Shown in pieces: positions 1-5,118 of a stretch of 5,118 bases of DNA. The notes beneath the pieces are model-generated. The model had not been told where the DNA came from. It worked only from the letters and a program-made list of their open reading frames with translations, and did not search any database. This DNA comes from Myxococcota bacterium (GTDB lineage: Bacteria; Myxococcota_A; Polyangia; HGW-17). Positions within the stretch are counted from its first letter, which is position 1. Each line of letters starts with the position of its first letter. A program made the position numbers and the translations under genes. Where the stretch lies: NCBI GenBank assembly GCA_018821745.1, contig JAHJLU010000590.1, positions 1 through 5,118 on the forward strand, given 5' to 3'.

Positions 1-1279
1 AGAGGCCCGCGTGGTCGGACCCCGTGACCCCGGCAACGGGTGTGTCCAGGATTCTGGAGATGCTCAGGGGTGTGATTTTGTGGTTGAGCCAGATGTAATC
101 GATGCGGATATCGGGAGCCGGCATGGGGAAAGTGTATCCGGGATCCAGGGGGTAAAGATTCGACCAGAGGTCGGAAAAACCTGCGTCGGTCATGAGGCTG
201 TGGACGACAGCGTCGGGGCCCTCGTTAAAATCCCCCGTGAGTATGAGGGGCTCCGAGAGGGAATTGAACGCGGTGAGGGCAGAGATGGCGGCTGTTGCTT
301 GATCCACGCGGGTCTGTGCGTCCAGGTGGTCCAGGTGGGTGGTCGCCATAATCACGGTTCCCAGTGGAGTCTCAACGCGGGCCATGACCACCTTGCGGAG
401 GAAGGCGCCCATGGGTAGGGATGTTTCAGACTCATCAATGATTGCGTGGGGAGTGACCAGGGCGATCCCCTCGTCGTAGGTGTCCCAGGAGCGATGGGTC
501 ACCGTGCGGACGATCTGGTACTGTTTTCCTGTGCGTGTAGAGAGTGCGTTGATAATTTCAGTGAGGTTGTCGTGTCCCAGGGGCCCGTCTTCGGTACACA
601 CCTCCTGGACCCCAATGAGATCCGCATCACTGGCGGTCAGGGTGTCGACTATAAGGGGAAGTCGTGATGCAAAATCATCGAGAAGACAGCGGAGGTTCAG
701 GGTGACCACTCGGAGATCGCGGGAGACAATCAGCGAGGGCGCCGTCTGGGGGGTCCACCCGTCGGTGCTGCCTTCCAGACCATCATCGGAGCGATCACAG
801 TATTGCCACGGGCCGCTGTCATAGCGCACGCGGGCTCCCCAGTGGTAAGTGCCCTCGGAGAGCGGAGTGATCTGTCCCATGTACTCCACGTCGCTGCCGC
901 ATGAGAGGCAGGAGGCGTTGTAGTCGCTTGTCTCCCACTGCCATGAGGCATCCCCGGGATGGACTCCCGTGGGCCCAAATCCCACGTCTACTTCAAGGAA
1001 CTCACGGATCGGTGGGGTTATGATCAGGCCGGGGAGGTCCACCCGTACGTAGAGGGACTCGGTGGCTGCTCCGGGGCTGGTCTGGGTAGTGAGGGGCCAC
1101 TGTGTGTTGCACCACACCTCCTGGCGTGTGATAGTGTCGTCGATGATATCTGTGGCATCAGTTCCTGCGTCGGTATCAGTATGATTATTAGTGCTTTTGT
1201 CACCGGTGCATTGGGCGAAAAGAAAAATGAACACGAGGAGGGCAGAAAAATTCAGTCGGCTGTATGAGAGTTGTTCCAT
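1..1279 (-). CDS. Endonuclease/exonuclease/phosphatase-family lipoprotein (3' end beyond window)
   Basis: An uninterrupted minus-strand frame of 426 codons from ATG at 1279 to the window edge. The first 24 residues are a short N-region with one Arg, a hydrophobic stretch and FAQC, read as a lipoprotein signal (lipid on Cys24); Gln before the Cys is atypical. Residues 27-55 are an Asp/Thr-rich linker. Residues 57-180 form a Trp/Tyr/Gly-rich domain with Cys at 57, 124, 127 and 161 and a WQYCD motif. Residues 188-426 carry the metal-dependent DNase I-like fold: Asn195 in TLNLR, Glu226 in GVQEV, His315 in TTHLDH, Asp350 and Asn352 in GDFNEGPD, Asp394 in RIDYIW, and Ser421-Asp422-His423. All expected catalytic motifs are present, so it should be an active phosphodiesterase or phosphatase outside the cytoplasm. 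The substrate cannot be read from sequence: DNA, RNA, phospholipid and sugar phosphate are all possible. Only a short C-terminal tail should be missing. The start lacks a good Shine-Dalgarno, but the signal peptide fixes it. Confidence 0.9.
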   Translation of the reverse strand, partial: MEQLSYSRLNFSALLVFIFLFAQCTGDKSTNNHTDTDAGTDATDIIDDTITRQEVWCNTQWPLTTQTSPGAATESLYVRVDLPGLIITPPIREFLEVDVGFGPTGVHPGDASWQWETSDYNASCLSCGSDVEYMGQITPLSEGTYHWGARVRYDSGPWQYCDRSDDGLEGSTDGWTPQTAPSLIVSRDLRVVTLNLRCLLDDFASRLPLIVDTLTASDADLIGVQEVCTEDGPLGHDNLTEIINALSTRTGKQYQIVRTVTHRSWDTYDEGIALVTPHAIIDESETSLPMGAFLRKVVMARVETPLGTVIMATTHLDHLDAQTRVDQATAAISALTAFNSLSEPLILTGDFNEGPDAVVHSLMTDAGFSDLWSNLYPLDPGYTFPMPAPDIRIDYIWLNHKITPLSISRILDTPVAGVTGSDHAGL

Positions 1280-1300
1280 AGCGCTCAGTTTAGTGGAAAA

Positions 1301-1522
1301 ATGGGAAAAGTAAAAGACGAGGCACATGAAATCTTTGAATTCAGAAGCGTTTGCCTTGTTCGGCGTGACGAGAGCATGGAGAATAGGGCGCAGGAACCTC
1401 CCTTGGAACGCTATTTATTTTCGAGTGATATATCATTTGAATGTACTGAGTGGAATACCTTAGTATATAAAGTTACAGCAGGAAATATCTTTGAGATATT
1501 AAGGCTATATGGAACAGTATAA
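1301..1522 (+). CDS. Doubtful small hypothetical ORF (73 codons)
   Basis: ATG at 1301 opens 73 codons ending in TAA at 1520-1522. The product would be small and rather acidic, with no signal peptide, membrane segment or family motif that I recognise. Its composition is protein-like (mixed charged and hydrophobic residues, one Trp, two Cys). Against it, no good Shine-Dalgarno precedes 1301. A TTG start at 1271 would overlap the nuclease start codon, and an internal ATG at 1376 has only a weak purine-rich lead. It also sits where the divergent promoters are expected. A short stem followed by a T-run comes directly at its stop codon, which would suit a real gene. I list it as possible only. Confidence 0.22.
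   Translation: MGKVKDEAHEIFEFRSVCLVRRDESMENRAQEPPLERYLFSSDISFECTEWNTLVYKVTAGNIFEILRLYGTV
1484..1500. repeat. Perfect 7-3-7 inverted repeat, possible operator
   Basis: AATATCT-TTG-AGATATT is a perfect dyad of two 7-base arms around a 3-base centre. It ends 17 bases before the TATAAT hexamer at 1518, so it covers the place where a -35 element of such a promoter would lie. That suits a repressor site, but the dyad is AT-rich and short enough to arise by chance. A second shorter palindrome, TGATATATCA, lies at 1426-1435. Confidence 0.3.
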
Positions 1523-1534
1523 TGCTGTTTTTTT
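1513..1534. promoter_or_regulatory. TATAAT -10-like element inside a short stem with T-run
   Basis: TATAAT at 1518-1523 matches the sigma-70 -10 consensus exactly on the plus strand, but no TTGACA-like hexamer lies 16-18 bases upstream; the nearest, TTGAGA at 1491-1496, is 21 bases away. On the minus strand TATACT (1521-1516) has TTGGAT (1543-1538) 16 bases upstream, a weak candidate for the nuclease gene. The same bases can fold as AACAG (1513-1517) and CTGTT (1525-1529) around a 7-base loop, running into seven T at 1528-1534, which could be a weak rightward terminator for the small ORF. I cannot choose between these readings from sequence. Confidence 0.25.
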
Positions 1535-1570
1535 GTTATCCAAGTCCCCCGATAGCTTGATTCGAGAAAA

Positions 1571-1648
1571 AAATCACTCTTAATAATTGCGCTTTTTAAA
1601 AAAGTAAATTGAATTATGGGCAGAAATAAATAAGAGTGTCAGTGATTT
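1571..1648 (+). repeat. Interrupted 12-bp inverted repeat in the isocitrate dehydrogenase leader
   Basis: The left arm AAATCACTCTTA (1571-1582) pairs fully with TAAGAGTG (1631-1638) plus ATTT (1645-1648), leaving a 6-base bulge. Equally, AAATCACT (1571-1578) pairs without a gap with AGTGATTT (1641-1648), and CACTCTTA (1575-1582) with TAAGAGTG. These two 8-bp pairings share CACT and exclude each other. The enclosed 48 bases include an AT-rich palindrome around 1592-1604. If transcription starts upstream, this would be a folded 5' leader. No known RNA family is recognised. Confidence 0.3.
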
Positions 1649-1743
1649 TCTTGTTGCACTTGAGTTTTCTCAATGAACTCGAAGATGCAGTTGCCTTGGG
1701 ATCATGGTGGTCCCCGTGGTGATTTTGCACCTTCCTTCTTAAA

Positions 1744-1748
1744 AGGGA
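1744..1748 (+). promoter_or_regulatory. Ribosome binding site deciding the isocitrate dehydrogenase start
   Basis: AGGGA lies 5 bases before ATG 1754 and favours it over the in-frame ATG codons at 1673 and 1685, which have no Shine-Dalgarno. The family's usual N-terminus also begins at 1754. Confidence 0.7.
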
Positions 1749-1753
1749 TTGAA

Positions 1754-3979
1754 ATGTCACAGAAATCAACGATTATCTACACCCAGACCGATGAAGCACC
1801 GGCCCTCGCTACCGCATCTTTGCTCCCCATTTACAAAGCCTTTACGTCCCACGCGGATATTGAAATGGAGAGCAGGGACATCTCGCTTGCGGGGCGCATT
1901 ATCGCTTCTTTCCCTGAGTTATTAACCGAAGATCAAAGAATAGGTGACCACCTTGCAGAGCTTGGGGCTCTGGCTAAAACCCCGGAAGCGAATATTATCA
2001 AACTCCCCAATATTTCAGCATCTATTCCACAGTTGAAGGCTGCAATCAAGGAGTTGCAGGAGAAGGGCTATGCGCTGCCCGATTATCCGGCTGATCCAAA
2101 AACCGAAGCAGAGATAGCCGCCAAGGCGAAATATGACAAGGTTAAAGGGAGCGCCGTTAACCCGGTACTCAGAGAAGGCAACTCCGATCGTCGTGCCCCA
2201 AAGGCTGTGAAGGAATACGCAAAGAAGCATCCGCACTCCATGGGGGCCTGGTCCGCCGACTCCAAAACCCATGTAGCCTCCATGCAGGAGGGCGATTTTT
2301 ATGGCTCCGAAGTGTCGACAACACTTCCAGAGGCCTCTGATTTCCGGATTGAGTTCGTCTCCGAGAATAAAGAGGTCAAGATACTGAAAGACTACTCTCC
2401 CCTCGAGAAGGGCGAGATAATTGATTGTTCAAGAATGAGTATGGCAGCGCTCAAGGCGTTCTTTGCTCAGGAAATCAAAGATGCCAGGGACAAGGGTGTG
2501 CTCTTTTCTCTCCACTTGAAGGCCACCATGATGAAGGTCTCGGACCCTATTATCTTTGGTGCCTGTGTTGAGGTGTTCTTTAAAAATGTGTTTGAACAGT
2601 ACGCCGATCTGTTTACAGAACTCGGGGTCGATACCCACAACGGGCTCGGCGATGTCTACGCAAAAATTCAGGGACATGAGAAACAGGCAGAGATTGAGAA
2701 GGCCCTCCTGGAGGCCTATGAGACGGGACCGCAGATTGCAATGGTCAATTCAGACAAGGGCATTACGAACCTTCATGTGCCCTCCGATGTGATCGTCGAC
2801 GCCTCCATGCCCGCCATGATCCGCACATCGGGAAAAATGTGGAACAAGGATGGGAAACTCCAGGATACCAAGGCGACTATCCCTGATCGGAGCTACTCGG
2901 GGGTGTACAATGCCTCCATCGAGTTCTGTAAAAAGCACGGTGCGTTTGATCCCAGGACCATGGGTTCTGTGTCAAACGTGGGCCTGATGGCTCGCAAGGC
3001 GCAGGAGTACGGTTCCCATGACAAGACATTCCAACTGAACGCGAAAGGTACTGTTCGTGTGGTGACCAGTAAAAACCAGGTGCTCCTGGAGCAGAAGGTT
3101 GGAGCGGGAGACATTTTCCGCATGTGCCAGGTGAAGGATGCCCCCATCCAGGATTGGGTAAAGCTGGCTGTTAACCGAGCTCTGCACTCCCATACGCCTG
3201 CTGTGTTCTGGCTTGATCCCAAAAGAGGCCATGATGTAGAGCTCCTGAAAAAAGTAAACCGGTATCTCAAGGACCACGATACACAGGGCCTCGAGATTCA
3301 TATTATGTCCCCTGTTGAGGCGGTTAACTTCTCCATGGAGCGCATAATCGAAGGCAAAGATACCATTTCCGTCACCGGCAATGTGCTTCGTGACTATCTC
3401 ACGGATCTTTTCCCCATCCTGGAAGTTGGCACTTCAGCAAAAATGCTCTCTATTGTTCCACTGATGAATGGTGGAGGACTCTTTGAGACAGGTGCCGGGG
3501 GCTCGGCGCCCAAGCATGTTCAGCAGTTTACCGAGGAAAATTTCCTTCGCTGGGACTCTCTTGGAGAGTTTCTTGCGATGACCGTGTCCTTTGAGCACTG
3601 CAGTATTGTCACCAATAATCCAAAAGCCAAGGTGCTCTCCGATACGCTCGATACCGCCGTCGGGAAGGTGCTGGAAAACCAGAAATCTCCGGGGCGTGAG
3701 CTTGGGACGATTGATAACCGTGGTTCCCACTTTTATCTGGCGCTTTATTGGGCCCAGGAACTGGCCGGCCAGTCATCAGATGCTGAACTGAAGAGTGTCT
3801 TCACTCCCGTCGCAGAAAAACTGGTTAACAATGAAGAGCAGATAGTGGGAGAGTTGTTGGCTGTGCAGAATAACCCTGCGGATATCGGAGGATATTATCT
3901 TCCGGATGCAGCAAAGAAATCCTCTGCCATGCGTCCCAGCACACTCTTTAACTCAATCATAGATAACCTCCATAAATAG
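1754..3979 (+). CDS. icd: Isocitrate dehydrogenase [NADP+], monomeric type
   Basis: Catalyses oxidative decarboxylation of isocitrate to 2-oxoglutarate with NADP+ and a divalent metal in the cytoplasm, feeding the TCA cycle, glutamate synthesis and the NADPH pool. The product of 741 residues matches the roughly 740-residue single-chain family and begins MSQKSTIIYTQTDEAPALAT. By alignment to recalled Azotobacter vinelandii numbering, the isocitrate-binding residues are Ser133, Asn136, Arg140 and Arg146 (in NPVLREGNSDRR), with Lys256 in HLKATMMK. Metal and catalytic positions are Asp349 (VDASMPAMIR), Tyr419, Arg546, Asp547 and Asp551 (VLRDYLTD). NADP contacts are His588 (SAPKHVQQ), Arg599 and Asp601 (LRWDSLGEF) and Arg648. 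None is missing and the frame is intact. The start at 1754 has a Shine-Dalgarno; opening at 1673 would add 27 residues absent from the family. No other TCA-cycle gene lies nearby. It is unrelated in sequence to the homodimeric Icd family. Confidence 0.98.
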   Translation: MSQKSTIIYTQTDEAPALATASLLPIYKAFTSHADIEMESRDISLAGRIIASFPELLTEDQRIGDHLAELGALAKTPEANIIKLPNISASIPQLKAAIKELQEKGYALPDYPADPKTEAEIAAKAKYDKVKGSAVNPVLREGNSDRRAPKAVKEYAKKHPHSMGAWSADSKTHVASMQEGDFYGSEVSTTLPEASDFRIEFVSENKEVKILKDYSPLEKGEIIDCSRMSMAALKAFFAQEIKDARDKGVLFSLHLKATMMKVSDPIIFGACVEVFFKNVFEQYADLFTELGVDTHNGLGDVYAKIQGHEKQAEIEKALLEAYETGPQIAMVNSDKGITNLHVPSDVIVDASMPAMIRTSGKMWNKDGKLQDTKATIPDRSYSGVYNASIEFCKKHGAFDPRTMGSVSNVGLMARKAQEYGSHDKTFQLNAKGTVRVVTSKNQVLLEQKVGAGDIFRMCQVKDAPIQDWVKLAVNRALHSHTPAVFWLDPKRGHDVELLKKVNRYLKDHDTQGLEIHIMSPVEAVNFSMERIIEGKDTISVTGNVLRDYLTDLFPILEVGTSAKMLSIVPLMNGGGLFETGAGGSAPKHVQQFTEENFLRWDSLGEFLAMTVSFEHCSIVTNNPKAKVLSDTLDTAVGKVLENQKSPGRELGTIDNRGSHFYLALYWAQELAGQSSDAELKSVFTPVAEKLVNNEEQIVGELLAVQNNPADIGGYYLPDAAKKSSAMRPSTLFNSIIDNLHK

Positions 3980-4059
3980 ACGGGTACATTACAATAATAA
4001 GTTGTGGGGACTCTAAAAAACACAGTTTCCTGAAAACCGGGAAGCGGAGGTCAAAGACC
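3980..4059 (+). other. Short spacer after isocitrate dehydrogenase, no clear terminator
   Basis: Between the TAG at 3977-3979 and the mini-ORF start I see only weak pairings (for example TTTCC with GGGAA around 4026-4043, using a G-T pair) and no stem followed by a T-run. A TACAAT hexamer in the AT-rich stretch near 3990 could be a -10 element but has no convincing -35. The downstream genes may therefore be read from the isocitrate dehydrogenase transcript or from a weak local promoter. Confidence 0.4.
4046..4051 (+). promoter_or_regulatory. Strong Shine-Dalgarno GGAGGT ahead of the mini-ORF
   Basis: GGAGGT lies 8 bases before ATG 4060, an ideal spacing. It is 73 bases from the Sel1 lipoprotein ATG at 4125, too far to serve it directly. 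It is the best ribosome binding site in the window, and the frame it serves is only 22 codons long. Confidence 0.6.
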
Positions 4060-4128
4060 ATGTTCGGTTCATCTGGAAATTATTTCCACTTGAGTCTCCA
4101 TCCGTTTCAGTTCATTCTCTCTTCATGA
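4060..4128 (+). CDS. Possible 22-residue leader peptide overlapping the Sel1 gene start
   Basis: ATG 4060, with GGAGGT at 4046-4051 in front, opens 22 codons and stops at TGA 4126-4128. The stop overlaps the ATG of the Sel1 lipoprotein gene in the arrangement ATGA. The peptide begins MFGSSGNYFHLSL and is rich in Phe, Ser, Leu and His; it has no run of one amino acid as expected of a classical attenuator leader. The downstream ATG has no Shine-Dalgarno of its own, so ribosomes finishing here could restart there. A chance ORF is possible because the frame is very short. A sequencing indel joining it to the Sel1 frame is less likely, since the Sel1 product begins with a complete lipoprotein signal at its own ATG. 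Confidence 0.45.
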   Translation: MFGSSGNYFHLSLHPFQFILSS

Positions 4129-5118
4129 AGATACTATTCATTTGGCTCCTCTCGGTAATGACAATCCTTTCCTGTCGAAAAACTGCGACCAGGGAAGATG
4201 CTTGTCTCGTTAAAGAAGATGTAAAGTTCTGCCTGAGTGAAGGTGGTGTTCTCCTTTCTTCCCAGTGTCCGCGAGTTCGAAATCTCTATAAAGCGTTTCA
4301 GTATTTCAAAAAAGCATGTTCTCTCAAATCCAAAGAGGGGTGCAATGTTCTTGGTGTGATGTACCGAAAGGGACTGGGTCTCAAGGCCGATGGACCCAAG
4401 GCCATTGAGTATTTTACGAAAGCCTGTAGTCCCGATTATCCAGACGGATGTTTTAATCTGGGGACAACCTATATGTCGGGCCTTCTGGGGTCCAAGCAAT
4501 ATGATAAGGCGATTATTGCTTTTGAAATGGCCTGTGATAATAAAATGGTTGCTGGATGTCACGCTCTTGGTTTGTTGCACAAGGAGGGATTCGGGGTTGT
4601 GAGAAACCAGGAGAAAGCGGTCAAGTATTTCACAAAGTCATGTGATGCGAAACTGTGGGAAGGGTGTTTTTTTCTCGGATATCACTACGAGTATGGATTT
4701 GGAGTTCCCAAAGACATTTTGAAAGCGCTCCATTACTACAGGAGCGCTTGTGATAAGGGATTTGTGGCCGCGTGCGTTGATGTGGGGCTGATTATTCTCC
4801 AGGGTGCCAAGGGTGTCGAAAAAAATTCTGCCCGGGCATTTGCTCTGTTTGAGAAAAGCTGCTCAATGAAAAACCTGCTGGGATGTGTTAACCTCGGTAT
4901 TCTTTTCATTACGGGGAATGGTGTAAAAAAAGACGAAAAACGGGCATTTGAGCTGTTTTTGGATAGTTGCAATAAAGGAAGCGGGAAGGGGTGTTATAAT
5001 TTAGCCCTGATGTACGAGATGGGAGTCTATCGCGCTAAGGACATCGAACTCGCCCGAAAACACTACGCATCAGCCTGTGAATACGGAGATAAGGATGCTT
5101 GTCTCAAAAAAGAATCCC
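4125..5118 (+). CDS. Sel1/Hcp-like cysteine-rich repeat lipoprotein (3' end beyond window)
   Basis: An open frame of 331 codons from ATG 4125 to the window edge with no stop. Residues 1-17 (MKILFIWLLSVMTILSC) are a clear lipoprotein signal, lipid on Cys17. Sel1-type alpha/alpha repeats follow, each with two Cys eight positions apart: 65/73, 101/109, 137/145, 173/181, 209/217, 246/254, 282/290 and 318/326. The repeat period is 36 residues, 37 once between the fifth and sixth. Typical repeat elements are visible, such as GCNVLGVMYRKGLG and KAIEYFTKAC. This is the pattern of Helicobacter cysteine-rich proteins, in which each pair forms a disulfide, and it agrees with an exported location. Three further Cys (27, 36, 48) precede the repeats. 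Such proteins usually act as binding scaffolds; the partner here is unknown, and beta-lactamase activity reported for some Hcp proteins should not be assumed. The gene is visibly more AT-rich than the nuclease gene. The start is set by the signal peptide, although no Shine-Dalgarno precedes it. Confidence 0.92.
   Translation, partial: MKILFIWLLSVMTILSCRKTATREDACLVKEDVKFCLSEGGVLLSSQCPRVRNLYKAFQYFKKACSLKSKEGCNVLGVMYRKGLGLKADGPKAIEYFTKACSPDYPDGCFNLGTTYMSGLLGSKQYDKAIIAFEMACDNKMVAGCHALGLLHKEGFGVVRNQEKAVKYFTKSCDAKLWEGCFFLGYHYEYGFGVPKDILKALHYYRSACDKGFVAACVDVGLIILQGAKGVEKNSARAFALFEKSCSMKNLLGCVNLGILFITGNGVKKDEKRAFELFLDSCNKGSGKGCYNLALMYEMGVYRAKDIELARKHYASACEYGDKDACLKKES

Larger units (their letters stand above)
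1280..1753. other. Divergent intergenic spacer, AT-richer, probable control region
   Basis: These 474 bases separate the 5' ends of the leftward nuclease gene and the rightward isocitrate dehydrogenase gene, so both promoters should lie here. The stretch is clearly more AT-rich than the flanking genes, mostly between about 1400 and 1670. It holds a doubtful small ORF (1301-1522), palindromes at 1426-1435 and 1484-1500, a TATAAT hexamer at 1518-1523, an interrupted inverted repeat at 1571-1648 and a small hairpin at 1660-1673 (TTGAG-TTTT-CTCAA). I see no tRNA and no riboswitch class that I recognise. Confidence 0.7.

Noticed and set aside
11..418. A plus-strand frame of 135 codons antisense to the nuclease gene
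   Set aside because: It lies wholly opposite the catalytic domain, whose motifs are intact on the minus strand; its translation has no family resemblance.
1704..1742. A 12-codon ORF just before the isocitrate dehydrogenase ribosome binding site
   Set aside because: It has only a G-run 3 bases before its ATG, is too short to judge, and has no residue bias expected of an attenuator.
1673..1753. A 27-residue N-terminal extension of isocitrate dehydrogenase from ATG 1673
   Set aside because: No ribosome binding site precedes 1673. The added residues are not part of the monomeric family, whose usual N-terminus and length fit ATG 1754, which has AGGGA in front.
2893..3301. Two minus-strand frames opposite isocitrate dehydrogenase
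   Set aside because: They are opposite conserved enzyme sequence, and their Cys/Trp/Ser-rich translations match nothing recognisable.
4134..4580. A minus-strand frame of 148 codons antisense to the Sel1 gene
   Set aside because: The plus strand carries unmistakable repeat units and a lipoprotein signal; the antisense frame has no motif and is a shadow.
4667..4931. Runs of seven T (4667-4673) and seven A (4925-4931) inside the Sel1 gene as phase-variation tracts
   Set aside because: The runs are short for slippage-driven switching and both encode ordinary Phe or Lys codons in an intact frame.
1..5118. CRISPR arrays, tRNA or rRNA genes, insertion sequences, toxin-antitoxin or defence systems
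   Set aside because: No spaced direct repeats, cloverleaf-like segments, transposase motifs or terminal inverted repeats were seen; the window is accounted for by three ordinary genes and their spacers.

Overview
The window is a short stretch of bacterial chromosome with three main genes. Two of them run off the window edges. Reading left to right: (1) a minus-strand gene (1279 down to base 1, C-terminus cut off) for a probable surface or periplasmic lipoprotein with an endonuclease/exonuclease/phosphatase (DNase I-like) catalytic domain; (2) a 474-base AT-richer divergent spacer (1280-1753) with one doubtful small ORF, -10-like elements on both strands and several inverted repeats; (3) a complete plus-strand gene (1754-3979) for monomeric NADP-dependent isocitrate dehydrogenase; (4) a short spacer with a well-placed ribosome binding site and a 22-codon mini-ORF (4060-4128); (5) a plus-strand gene (4125 to the right edge, C-terminus cut off) for a cysteine-paired Sel1/Hcp-like repeat lipoprotein.

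The organism looks like a Gram-negative, deltaproteobacterium-like lineage (Myxococcota or Bradymonadota are my best guesses). This is inference. It rests on two predicted lipoproteins, the Asp/Thr-rich linker after the lipidated cysteine of the nuclease, the Trp/Tyr/Cys-rich domain between linker and catalytic domain, and the Hcp-like lipoprotein; all are common in those groups as I remember them. The nuclease gene is visibly richer in G/C-ending codons than the Sel1 gene, with the dehydrogenase in between.

There is no clear common pathway. Isocitrate dehydrogenase is a cytoplasmic housekeeping enzyme (TCA cycle, NADPH supply). The two flanking proteins are predicted to be exported. The nuclease is divergent from the dehydrogenase. 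The Sel1 gene follows the dehydrogenase on the same strand after 145 bases with no convincing terminator between them, so read-through is possible.

I found no mobile element, CRISPR array, tRNA, rRNA or clear new multi-gene system. The most unusual feature is the start of the Sel1 gene: its ATG has no Shine-Dalgarno sequence but overlaps (ATGA) the stop codon of a mini-ORF that has a strong one, which suggests translational coupling or a leader peptide. The second is the long, structured upstream region of the dehydrogenase gene.
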